Below, piece by piece: positions 14,279 through 21,756 of a stretch of 22,054 nucleotides of DNA (the first letter of the stretch is position 1; each line of letters starts with the position of its first letter). The stretch spans positions 1 to 22,054 of the forward strand of contig SKMG01000174.1 of NCBI GenBank assembly GCA_007121175.1, read 5' to 3'. The translations under genes were made by a program, and so were the position numbers. The notes under the pieces are model-generated. The model was not told where the DNA came from. It did not search any database and saw nothing but the letters and a program-made list of their open reading frames with translations. The stretch is from Trueperaceae bacterium (GTDB lineage Bacteria > Deinococcota > Deinococci > Deinococcales > Trueperaceae).

Positions 14279-14908
14279 ATGACGCCGATGCAGAACGGAA
14301 CCGTCGCGGTGTACTTCGACTACCTCTGCCCCTACGCCTGGCGTGGGGCGGAGGTGGCCGAGCTGGTCTCCGACGAGCTCGGGCTGCGCTTCGACTGGCG
14401 TCACTTCAGCCTCTACCAGGCGAACCACCGCGGTGAAGCCAGGTGGTACCTGTGGAACCAGCGGCTCGACGACTGCGACGAGACGGGCTCGCGCGGCCTG
14501 CTGCCATTCCTGGCGTCCACAGCCGCGCGCAAGCAGGGCCGGGAGGGCTTCGACCGCTTCCGTCTGGCGCTGCTGCGGGCCCGTCACCGCGACCGGCTGC
14601 CCTTGTCGCGTGCGCTGGTCTTCAGCTGCGCCGAGGCCGCCAAGCTCCACCTCGCCTGCTTCGAGCACGACCTCGACGATCCCGAGGCGCGTACGACCTT
14701 GGCGCAGGAACACTGCCGTGCGGTTCGCGAGGACGTCTTCGGCACGCCGACGTTCGCCTTCGCCGGCGGGCACGCGGCGTACTTCCGCCTACGCGAGCTG
14801 CCGATCGACCGCGACGAGGCGGTGGCGCTGTTTCGGGGATTCCACGAGCTGCTGACCCGTTATCCATACCTAGAGACCGTCCGACGGCCGCGGGCGAAGC
14901 TCGACTAG
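14279..14908 (+). CDS. DsbA/FrnE-like thioredoxin-fold protein, single Cys (CPYA)
   Basis: The 209-residue protein has the DsbA-like fold of the FrnE/2-hydroxychromene isomerase group: a first strand VAVYFDYLCPYAW (9-21), a helical insertion (about 50-135) and the cis-proline motif GTPTF (155-159). The usual CxxC active site is CPYA (17-20), so the resolving cysteine is missing. Such monothiol forms may be thiol transferases using a low-molecular-weight thiol, or isomerases. No signal peptide is present, so it is cytoplasmic. ATG 14279 has AAGGGG a few bases upstream; an earlier ATG at 14237 would add 14 arginine-rich residues and is less likely. No TANNNT box is seen in the 95-base gap upstream. 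The stop codon overlaps the stop of the convergent DoxX gene. Confidence 0.82.
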   Translation: MTPMQNGTVAVYFDYLCPYAWRGAEVAELVSDELGLRFDWRHFSLYQANHRGEARWYLWNQRLDDCDETGSRGLLPFLASTAARKQGREGFDRFRLALLRARHRDRLPLSRALVFSCAEAAKLHLACFEHDLDDPEARTTLAQEHCRAVREDVFGTPTFAFAGGHAAYFRLRELPIDRDEAVALFRGFHELLTRYPYLETVRRPRAKLD

Positions 14909-15498
14909 GGCGCTCGCCGCGACCGGTCGAAATCCGGCGGCGGCGCGCTCGCTCGGCTGCGGTCGAAGTCCGGGCCGCGTGGCGCCCCGATTCGCGGCAG
15001 CACCCAGTAGTCGAGGCCGTAGTAGCCGCCGACGCGCCAGGCGAGTACCAGCCAGGTCGCGAGCACGAACATCTCGGGGTTGGTCGACAGCGTGCCGGCG
15101 AGCAGGAAGCTCACGTTCATGAAACCACCGAAGAAGGCGGAGAAGCCGACCAGGAAGCCGGCGATGAGGGCGAGCCCGACGAGCACCTCGCCGTAGGCGA
15201 CCACGTAGCTCATCAGCGCGGCGTTGGGCAGGAACAGGTGCTCGATCAGCCAGGCATACCAACCGGGCACGCTAGGCGGGTCGGCCGCAGCCCGCGCCAG
15301 CGCACCCTGCAGGTAGCCCGACACCGCCGTGCCGGCCCCTTCGCCGACCCAGGCTGGGCTGGTGACCTTGCCCCAGCCGGCGGCGAACCACGACCAGCCG
15401 AGGTAGACCCGGGCGATCCCCCAGACCACCGCCATCGGCTTGGAGGCGAACAGGAACCTGGTGATGCTCGGCTCGGGGTAGTAGACGGTTTGGGGCAT
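14905..15498 (-). CDS. DoxX-family integral membrane protein
   Basis: A 197-residue inner-membrane protein of the DoxX/DoxD type, related to the quinone-linked thiosulfate oxidoreductase small subunit. Four hydrophobic segments are visible: 22-43, 93-113, 114-136 and 142-158. RVYLGWSWFAAGWGKV (30-45) and AYGEVLVGLALIAG (101-114) are typical DoxX sequences. The tail after the last helix is proline- and arginine-rich and contains PDFDRSR twice (176-182 and 188-194). The start ATG 15498 has GAGGAG ten bases upstream. The true reaction is unknown; proteins of this family are often linked to redox or sulfur stress. It lies tail to tail with the DsbA-like gene, with stops sharing the bases CTAG. 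Confidence 0.87.
   Translation of the reverse strand: MPQTVYYPEPSITRFLFASKPMAVVWGIARVYLGWSWFAAGWGKVTSPAWVGEGAGTAVSGYLQGALARAAADPPSVPGWYAWLIEHLFLPNAALMSYVVAYGEVLVGLALIAGFLVGFSAFFGGFMNVSFLLAGTLSTNPEMFVLATWLVLAWRVGGYYGLDYWVLPRIGAPRGPDFDRSRASAPPPDFDRSRRAP
14923..14973. repeat. Short direct repeat inside the DoxX gene tail
   Basis: Fourteen bases of the form CGGTCGAARTCCGG occur twice (14924-14937 and 14960-14973). They encode the duplicated PDFDRSR heptapeptide on the minus strand. The first copy is longer and partly palindromic. Confidence 0.6.
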
Positions 15499-15542
15499 GA
15501 CGCATCGGCTCCTCGGGCCGGCACCGGCAGCGTACTGCCTCC

Positions 15543-15548
15543 ATGCTA
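15543..15548 (-). promoter_or_regulatory. Candidate -10 box (TAGCAT) for the DoxX gene
   Basis: On the minus strand TAGCAT lies 44 bases before the ATG at 15498. The resulting leader would contain the GAGGAG ribosome-binding site. No convincing -35 box is seen. It is the only TANNNT candidate noted in the part of the 188-base divergent gap nearest this gene. Confidence 0.35.
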
Positions 15549-15674
15549 GGGGAATGACGGTGCTGGACGCGTTCGGGGCGACTCAATCGACGAGGGCCGA
15601 TCGGCTCGGGCGAGGAAACGTTCGCCCCTTTGGCTCGCGTGGGTTTCTTGGCCGCCGGGCGTGAGTGCGCACGG

Positions 15675-15680
15675 TAGACT
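15675..15680 (+). promoter_or_regulatory. Leaderless promoter -10 (TAGACT)
   Basis: TAGACT ends six bases before the GTG at 15687. It has the same hexamer and spacing as the diguanylate cyclase promoter but lacks the upstream TG. It drives the phosphatase-kinase operon. Confidence 0.7.
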
Positions 15681-15686
15681 CGCCGT

Positions 15687-16451
15687 GTGCGGAGTGGCCT
15701 CATCGTGGGACACGGTTCGGATGTGGGCCGTGTCCGTCCCCTCAACGAGGACTACCACCGGGTGTGGTCGTTCCCCCTTGGACGCGCCACGCTCGATCTC
15801 TTCGCGGTGGCGGACGGGATGGGCGGCGCCTCGTCGGGCGAGGTGGCGAGCAAGGTGGCGATGGAGGTCCTCGACGAGAGCTTCAAGCGCTACGCCGAGG
15901 AGACCAACAATGGGCACCAGGTGGTGGCGGTCAGCACCCTGGTCGACAAGGCCTTCCGACTGGCGAACCGGCGCGTGTACGGGCTCGCGACGCAGAGTGA
16001 GGGACGTCGCGGGATGGGCACCACGCTGACCTGCCTGGCGATGCTGGGCGGGCGCGGCTACGTCGGCCACGTCGGTGACTCGCGCGCCTTCATGGTGCGG
16101 GGCGACACCATCTACCAGCTGACCAAGGACCACTCCTGGGTCGAGGAGCAGATCGAGAAGGGCCTGCTGACCGAGGAGGAGGCCCTCGAGCACGAGTGGC
16201 GCAACCTGATCACGCGGGCGCTGGGGACCCGGCAGCAGGTTCATCCCGATCTCGCCGAGCTCGAGGTGCGCCGCGGCGACCTGTACGTGCTCTCGACCGA
16301 CGGCCTGCACGGGTTGGTCGAGCCCGAGGAGATCCTCGCCGAGCTGAAGCGGACGCGCGACCGCCAACATGCGGTCGACTACCTGCTAGCGCGTGCTAAC
16401 GAGCGCGGTGGCCACGACAACATCACCGTCGTAGTGGTGGAGGTCCCGTGA
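15687..16451 (+). CDS. PP2C-type Ser/Thr protein phosphatase
   Basis: A 254-residue, single-domain PP2C (PPM) phosphatase that removes phosphate from Ser/Thr residues with two Mn/Mg ions. The metal and phosphate motifs are complete: RPLNED (17-22), VADGMGG (41-47), MGTT (110-113), GHVGDSR (127-133), LSTDGL (202-207) and GGHDN (241-245). There is no signal peptide or membrane segment, so it is cytoplasmic. GTG 15687 is chosen because it follows a -10 box by six bases and gives the normal N-terminus. The kinase gene overlaps its stop by four bases (GTGA), the usual arrangement of a phosphatase opposing its partner kinase. Confidence 0.96.
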   Translation: MRSGLIVGHGSDVGRVRPLNEDYHRVWSFPLGRATLDLFAVADGMGGASSGEVASKVAMEVLDESFKRYAEETNNGHQVVAVSTLVDKAFRLANRRVYGLATQSEGRRGMGTTLTCLAMLGGRGYVGHVGDSRAFMVRGDTIYQLTKDHSWVEEQIEKGLLTEEEALEHEWRNLITRALGTRQQVHPDLAELEVRRGDLYVLSTDGLHGLVEPEEILAELKRTRDRQHAVDYLLARANERGGHDNITVVVVEVP

Positions 16452-18496
16452 CGGTAGCGCTGCTGGTGCTCGCGGCGGTGGCAGCAGCGGTGCTGCTCGC
16501 CCGCACCCCGCAGTGGGTGCTGCTGACGCTGATGGGCCTCTCGGTGATCCTCGCCGGCGGGAGCCTCTACCTGGGCGGGCTCGAGCGCGCCATCGGCCCG
16601 CTCATCGCCTACGGTCTGGCGCTCGGCTTGCTGGTGCCTGCCGGAGCGGTCGCCTACCGCAACAGCCGGGTGGCGCCCGCCAAGCGCAAGCCGGTGCGGC
16701 CGCCGGTCACCCGGCTGCGCACCCTGACCAAGGGCGGCGACCCGGTGTTGCTGCCGAGCAACGGCGAGGCGCTCTCCATCCCGGGCTTCGAGACGCTCGA
16801 GAAGGTCGGCTCCGGCGGCATGGCCTCGGTCTACAAGGCGAGGCGCATGCAGGACGGCCAGATGGTCGCGCTCAAGGTGCCGATGGAGCAGTACGTCGCC
16901 GACGCCAAGTTCATCCGCCGCTTCCATCGCGAGGCCGAGGTCGCTCAGCGGCTCGATCACGTCAACATCGTGCGCACCTTCGAGCACGGCAGCTTAGGCC
17001 CTCAGCACTACATGGCGATGGAGTTCGTCGACGGGCGCTCGCTCGAGGGGTACGTCGAGTCCGGCGAGCTCACGCCCGAGCTGTCGGTGGCCGTGATGCG
17101 CCGGGTGGCGATCGCGCTGCAGCACATCCACTCGGCGGGCATCATCCACCGCGACATCAAGCCGGCCAACATCATGATCCTCCGGGGCGGCATCAGCGAC
17201 CTGCCCGGCGGCGGCAAGCAGCTGCGCGACGAGGCCGTCAAGCTGATGGACTTCGGCATCGCCGGCGGCAAGGTCCTCTCGCGCCTGACCATGACGGGCG
17301 CTCGCGTGGGCACGCCGGTGTACATGTCGCCCGAGCAGGCGCGCGGCCTCAAGATCGACCACCGCAGCGACATCTACTCGCTCGGTCTGGTCTTCTACGA
17401 GATGCTGACGGGCCAGACCGCCTTCAAGGGCGGCTACGAGGCGATCGTCCACCAACAGATCTTCCAGACGCCGGCGCCGCCGCGGCAGCTGAACCTGCGC
17501 GTGCCCAAACTGCTCGACTCGCTCGTGATGCGCATGATCGCCAAGGATCCCGACGAGCGCCCGTCGCTGATCGAGATCGAGCAGACGCTGGCGACCATCG
17601 ACCTGGCCGAGACCACCGTCGACGAGCTCGGCGACCGCATCGTGCTGACGGTGAACGCGCGTCAGGGCGTGGTGCGGGTGCTCGACCTAGAGGGGAACCT
17701 CCACGCCTCGCTCGGCGACCTCGGGGTGGGCGAGCCGGCCTTCACGACCGCGCCGGTCGCGGTCGCGGCGGTCCCCGATGGCCACCTCTACATGGCCAGC
17801 TTCGAGTACCGCGTCGGCCAGGAATCCCACCACATGATCGTCAAGCGGGCCTCCGACGGGAGCGTGGTCCACACCTTCGGTGCGTACGGCATGAAGCCCG
17901 GCGAGCTGCTGTACCCGGCCTCACTGGCGGTCGCGCGCGACGGCAGCGTCTACGTGCTCGACAGCGAGACCCACACCATCACCCGCTACGACGCCCACGG
18001 TGAGGTGCTCGGGCGCTTCGGAGGCCGCGGCGAGGGGCACGGAACCTTCAACGACCCGCGCCAGCTCGCGCTCGGTCCGGACGGCAGTCTCTGCGTCCTC
18101 GACTACGGCAACCGGCAGGTCCAGCGGCTCACGGCCGACGGCGCCTACGACACCCGCTGGGCGTTCAAACTGGGCGCCAAACAGCCCGGCATGCGCTTGC
18201 TCGACGGCCTCTGCGTCGATCGCTTCGGCTCGCTCTACGTCAGCGACGCCACCGCCGGCAAGGTCCGCTGCATCACGCCGCAGGGCAAGCTCGGCGCCTC
18301 GTTCGCCTTCGAGAAGCTGCACGGCGAGGCCAGCGACCAGCTGCTCGACATGGGCGTCGACAGCGCCGGCATCCTCTACGTCGCGCGGCGCGGCGGTCAC
18401 CTGATCCGCAAGTACGCCCCGAGCAGCGAGCTGATCGAGACGGTCGAGACCTACGCTCCGGTGGTGCACATGCTGGTCGACGCCCGCGCGCACTGA
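16448..18496 (+). CDS. Membrane Ser/Thr protein kinase with C-terminal NHL-type propeller
   Basis: A Hanks-type kinase of 682 residues. Three hydrophobic segments open the protein (about 3-18, 23-44, 48-71). The kinase domain spans about 114-385: G-loop GSGGMASV (121-128), Lys143, HRDIKPAN (234-241), DFG (268-270), SPE (294-296), SDIYSLG (307-313) and Arg371. All catalytic residues are present. An unusual glycine-rich insertion (about 245-262) lies between the catalytic loop and DFG. Residues about 400-680 are repeats of the NHL/six-bladed propeller type (for example FNDPRQLALGPDGSLCVLDYGN). No membrane segment separates kinase and propeller, so both should be cytoplasmic. This differs from PknD of Mycobacterium, where the propeller is outside. 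It is coupled to the PP2C gene by a GTGA overlap and presumably shares targets with it. Confidence 0.94.
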   Translation: MTVALLVLAAVAAAVLLARTPQWVLLTLMGLSVILAGGSLYLGGLERAIGPLIAYGLALGLLVPAGAVAYRNSRVAPAKRKPVRPPVTRLRTLTKGGDPVLLPSNGEALSIPGFETLEKVGSGGMASVYKARRMQDGQMVALKVPMEQYVADAKFIRRFHREAEVAQRLDHVNIVRTFEHGSLGPQHYMAMEFVDGRSLEGYVESGELTPELSVAVMRRVAIALQHIHSAGIIHRDIKPANIMILRGGISDLPGGGKQLRDEAVKLMDFGIAGGKVLSRLTMTGARVGTPVYMSPEQARGLKIDHRSDIYSLGLVFYEMLTGQTAFKGGYEAIVHQQIFQTPAPPRQLNLRVPKLLDSLVMRMIAKDPDERPSLIEIEQTLATIDLAETTVDELGDRIVLTVNARQGVVRVLDLEGNLHASLGDLGVGEPAFTTAPVAVAAVPDGHLYMASFEYRVGQESHHMIVKRASDGSVVHTFGAYGMKPGELLYPASLAVARDGSVYVLDSETHTITRYDAHGEVLGRFGGRGEGHGTFNDPRQLALGPDGSLCVLDYGNRQVQRLTADGAYDTRWAFKLGAKQPGMRLLDGLCVDRFGSLYVSDATAGKVRCITPQGKLGASFAFEKLHGEASDQLLDMGVDSAGILYVARRGGHLIRKYAPSSELIETVETYAPVVHMLVDARAH

Positions 18497-18514
18497 CGCT
18501 CGGCCGGCTCGGCT

Positions 18515-19156
18515 CTAGCCCCCGAAGGCGCGGACGATCGCCGAGAGGCCGCCGATGATCAGGTTGCGGAAGAAGCTCATGATGGCGCCGGTGACGCCAG
18601 TGAACGACAGCAGCATGAAGATGACGATGAAGCCCAGGATCCCGAACTGTGCGAGCTGCTGCACGAACTGGCGCACGCTGCGATCGCCCCAGGCGAGCGC
18701 GGCGCGGGCGCCGTCGAGCGGGTAGACCGGGAACAGGTTGATCACCGCATGCAGGATCGCCACGTCGCCGGCGACGGCGAAGGCGGAGGCCAGGTCTCCC
18801 GAGCCCGCCAGGATGAAGCTGAACGCCACGGCGTACGAGATCGTGGCCACCAACAGGTAGGCCAGCGGTCCGGTGTACCAGACCAACGCCTCGCGCCGGC
18901 CGCGGCCGGCGTAGTTACGGCTGTTGACCGGCACCTGCCGCGTCCAGCCGAAGCCGAGCAGGAACAAGAACAGCACACCCATCGGTTCGAGGTGGGTCTT
19001 GGGGTCGAAGGCCAGGAAACCCTGGTAGCGGGGCGTGGCGTCGCCGAGCCGCGAGGCCATCCAGGCCTGCGCGATGTTGTGGAAGATCAGAGCCATCACC
19101 ATCACGATCGAGGCGATGATGAGCACGGTGGGGTTGTCGAAGAGCCTCAGGATCAT
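18515..19156 (-). CDS. Site-2-protease-like (M50) membrane protein lacking HExxH
   Basis: The overall sequence is that of the short M50/site-2 protease family. A first helix carries the active-site position, then RLGDATPRYQG (36-46), HLEP (55-58), GFGWTRQVPVN (68-78), GPLA (96-99), and a late NLFPVYPLDGARA (140-152) with the third-ligand Asp148. The zinc motif HExxH reads HNIAQ (26-30): the catalytic Glu is Asn and the second His ligand is Gln. Codons are CAC AAC ATC GCG CAG, with no frameshift. The protein is therefore probably inactive as a protease and may act as a binding or chaperone-like pseudoprotease. Length 213 residues, with four to six hydrophobic segments. Its start overlaps the stop of the tRNA nucleotidyltransferase fusion (ATGA), so it is translated from the same mRNA. 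Confidence 0.87.
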   Translation of the reverse strand: MILRLFDNPTVLIIASIVMVMALIFHNIAQAWMASRLGDATPRYQGFLAFDPKTHLEPMGVLFLFLLGFGWTRQVPVNSRNYAGRGRREALVWYTGPLAYLLVATISYAVAFSFILAGSGDLASAFAVAGDVAILHAVINLFPVYPLDGARAALAWGDRSVRQFVQQLAQFGILGFIVIFMLLSFTGVTGAIMSFFRNLIIGGLSAIVRAFGG

Positions 19157-21744
19157 GATGACGTCTCGTCCGTGGCCGGGAGCGCGCCACTGGTCTGGCG
19201 TTCACGAACCAAGCGCTCGGCGAGCGCGAGTTCGTCGTCGAAGGTCGTGACCTCGCCGGCCTCCCGCGCTCGCGCGAGCTCGTCCAGCACCGCGCCGACC
19301 GACGGTCCGGCGGCCAGGCCCAAGCGTAGCACGTCCCTGCCGCGCACCCGGGGTCGCTCGGGAGCATGCTCGAAGGCCGCTACCGCGCTCTCGAACGCCG
19401 GCTCCAGCGCCGCCAGGGCCCGCCGCGAGCTCGGCTCCAGCGCCTCGAGCCGCTCGCCGGTGAGTGTCGTGCTGCCCTGCGCCAGCGCTCGCACCCGCTC
19501 GCGCTGGACCCACAGGCGGCGCGGCCAGTGGAAGCGCTCGAAGGCGCGCGCGGTGGCGGCGTCGGGCGTCGCGCACAGCAGCACCATCAGCGCGGCTGCG
19601 GCGCTCGGCGCGCTCTCGTCCCCGCGCCGCGGCGCCTCCCGCACGGCGGCGTCGAGGCGCTCGAGCGCGGCGGCGTCGAGCTTCAGTCCGTAGAGCGGCT
19701 CCAACACCCCGATCGCCGCGAGCAACCTGAGTGCCGGGGCGACCCGAGGTTCGGACAGCGTCAGCTCCAACTCACCGCGCAGCCGCTGGCCCGAGACGTT
19801 CGCCAAGACCTCGGGCCTCAGCGCCGCGCGTGCCTTCGCCAGCGCGTCGTCGTCGAAGCGCAGCCCCAGCCGACCCGCCAGCCGCGCGCCGCGCACCAGT
19901 CGGGTCGGATCCTCGACGAACGAGAGCGGGTGTAGCACCCGCAGTCGACGCAGCTCCAAGTCGGCGAGTCCGCCGAAGGGGTCGATGAGATCGGCGGGCG
20001 CCGGGTGAAAGCGCACCGCCAGCGCGTTGACGGAGAAGTCGCGCCGCGCGAGGTCGTCGACCAGCTGGCCCGAGCGCACCTCGGGCAGCCCACCCGGCGT
20101 CGGATAGGCCTCGACCCGTGCCGAGGCGAGATCGACCGCCAGGCCGCCCTCGAGCCGCAGGCTGGCGGTACCGAAGTCGCTGTGCACCGCGAGGCTGCCG
20201 CCGAGGACCCGCTGTAGCGCCCGCCCCAGCGAGGGAGCCCCGCGAGTGCCGGTGTGCGCCGCGTGCGCGTCGTCTGCGGTGCTCGCGCCGGCCTCCACCA
20301 CCAGATCGAGATCCTGGTAGCCGATGCCCATCAGCCCGTCGCGCACGGTGCCGCCCACGAGGTAGAGGCGCGCGCCGGTCGCGAGCGAGGCGGCCAAGTC
20401 GAGCACGCGCCGCGCGCCCTCGGGCAGCGAGGCGAGCACGCGCTCGGCCGGAGCGCGCAGGTCGGCACCCGGGTGGCGGGCGCGGATCAGGTCGCTGCGG
20501 GTGACGATGCCGACCAGCCGCCCGCCGGCGACGATCGGCAGCCGGCCGACGTCGTGGCGCAGCACCAGCCGCTCCAGCTCGCGCAGGGTGCTCTCCGGAG
20601 CGGCGGTGATGGGCGGCCGGGTCATGAAGCCGTCGACCTGGGCGTCGGCGATGCCGTGGCGTAGGGCGTGGTCGATGTCGCGCCGCGAGATCACGCCCAC
20701 CAGCCGGTCGCTCTCGTCGACCACCGGCATGCCGTTGTGGGCGTGCCGCGCGAGCTCCTGGCGGGCCTCGGCCAGCGTCGAAGCTGCCCGCACCGTGCGC
20801 ACCGGCGCGCTCATCACGTCGCGCGCGCGCAACGGCGCGTCGACGAAGCGTGGCAGCACGGCCAGCACCTGCTCCAGCGCCCGCTCCGGCGTGAGATCAC
20901 AGCGCGCGAAGGCGGCGCGGCGATGGCCGCCGCCGCCCAGCGCCTGCTGCAGTGCGCCGGCGACATCCACGTGCGAGCCGGAGCGCGCGAACAGCAACGT
21001 GCGATCGGCCATCCGCGCCGCGATGATCACCGCGTCCGCGCCAGTGTCGTCGAGCAGCGTGCTGGCGAGCCCGCTGGCCGACGGCAGGTAGTCGCGGCGG
21101 GAGAATGAGGCGGTGATCACGCTGCGGCCAGAGACGTCGATGGTCGCGGACTCTACCAGCAGCCGCTCACGCAGCCCGCTGAGCTCCGGCGGCAACGTGA
21201 CGCTGCGGAAGCGCCGTACCACCTCGAGGTTCGCGCCCTGGCGCAACAGCCAGGCCGCGGCCTGGTGATCGTCGGCGGTGGTGTGGTCGAAGGTCAGGTC
21301 TCCGGTGTCCTCGTGCAGGCCCAGCAGCGCCAGGCTCGCCAGCGCCGCGGGCAACGACACGCCGGCCGCAGCCAGCTGCCGTGCCAGCAGGGTGACGGTC
21401 GCACCGACGGTGTCGCGCAGGCCGCGGGTGCCGGGCACCGGGTCGCTCGGCTCCGGATGGTGGTCGAACACCGTCACGGGCAGCTTGTCGAGCAGCGGCT
21501 TGAAGCGCCCCAGGCGGCCTCGCTCGGCGGTGTCGACCACGATGAGCTCGGTCACCGTCTCGAGGTCGACGTCCTCGCTCTCGACGATCGGCACCTGATC
21601 GCGATAGAGCTTCAGCAGCTCCCCGACGCTGCCAGGCAGCGTGCCGGCCAGCGCGACGATGCTGCCGGGCAACAGCACGGTCGCCAGCGCCGCGGAGGCG
21701 ACCGCGTCGAAGTCGGGTTGCTCGTGCGTGATGACGAGGCGCAC
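19153..21744 (-). CDS. DHH-CBS-tRNA nucleotidyltransferase fusion (probable A-adding type)
   Basis: An 863-residue, three-part protein. Residues 1-300 are a DHH/DHHA1 phosphoesterase: HEQPDFDA (7-14), VVDTAE (69-74), DHH (94-96) and GGGGHRRAA (270-278). Residues about 306-425 are two CBS domains, which usually bind adenine nucleotides. Residues about 455-863 are a class II tRNA nucleotidyltransferase/poly(A) polymerase: LVGGTVRD (462-469), metal-binding DLDL (Asp478, Asp480), RRDFSVNALA (567-576), and the helix with EDPTRLVRGARLAGRLGL. All visible catalytic motifs are intact. Aquifex and Deinococcus have fusions of this kind that act as A-adding enzymes beside a separate CC-adding enzyme, so A-addition to tRNA-CC is inferred. 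GTG 21744 is six bases after a TAGGTT -10 box. The S2P-like gene overlaps its 3' end. Confidence 0.93.
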   Translation of the reverse strand: MRLVITHEQPDFDAVASAALATVLLPGSIVALAGTLPGSVGELLKLYRDQVPIVESEDVDLETVTELIVVDTAERGRLGRFKPLLDKLPVTVFDHHPEPSDPVPGTRGLRDTVGATVTLLARQLAAAGVSLPAALASLALLGLHEDTGDLTFDHTTADDHQAAAWLLRQGANLEVVRRFRSVTLPPELSGLRERLLVESATIDVSGRSVITASFSRRDYLPSASGLASTLLDDTGADAVIIAARMADRTLLFARSGSHVDVAGALQQALGGGGHRRAAFARCDLTPERALEQVLAVLPRFVDAPLRARDVMSAPVRTVRAASTLAEARQELARHAHNGMPVVDESDRLVGVISRRDIDHALRHGIADAQVDGFMTRPPITAAPESTLRELERLVLRHDVGRLPIVAGGRLVGIVTRSDLIRARHPGADLRAPAERVLASLPEGARRVLDLAASLATGARLYLVGGTVRDGLMGIGYQDLDLVVEAGASTADDAHAAHTGTRGAPSLGRALQRVLGGSLAVHSDFGTASLRLEGGLAVDLASARVEAYPTPGGLPEVRSGQLVDDLARRDFSVNALAVRFHPAPADLIDPFGGLADLELRRLRVLHPLSFVEDPTRLVRGARLAGRLGLRFDDDALAKARAALRPEVLANVSGQRLRGELELTLSEPRVAPALRLLAAIGVLEPLYGLKLDAAALERLDAAVREAPRRGDESAPSAAAALMVLLCATPDAATARAFERFHWPRRLWVQRERVRALAQGSTTLTGERLEALEPSSRRALAALEPAFESAVAAFEHAPERPRVRGRDVLRLGLAAGPSVGAVLDELARAREAGEVTTFDDELALAERLVRERQTSGALPATDETSS

Positions 21745-21750
21745 GCGGCG

Positions 21751-21756
21751 AACCTA
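21751..21756 (-). promoter_or_regulatory. Leaderless promoter -10 (TAGGTT), containing a stop codon
   Basis: On the minus strand TAGGTT ends six bases before the GTG at 21744. Its first three bases are the stop codon of the upstream gene. No Shine-Dalgarno sequence is present in the nine-base gap between the genes. Confidence 0.6.

Noticed and set aside
15546..16370. A 274-residue minus-strand frame in the promoter region and PP2C gene
   Set aside because: Antisense shadow of the PP2C gene with no motif.
18749..19693. A 314-residue plus-strand frame across the S2P-like gene and the fusion gene
   Set aside because: Low-complexity Ser/Arg-rich translation opposite two well-supported genes.
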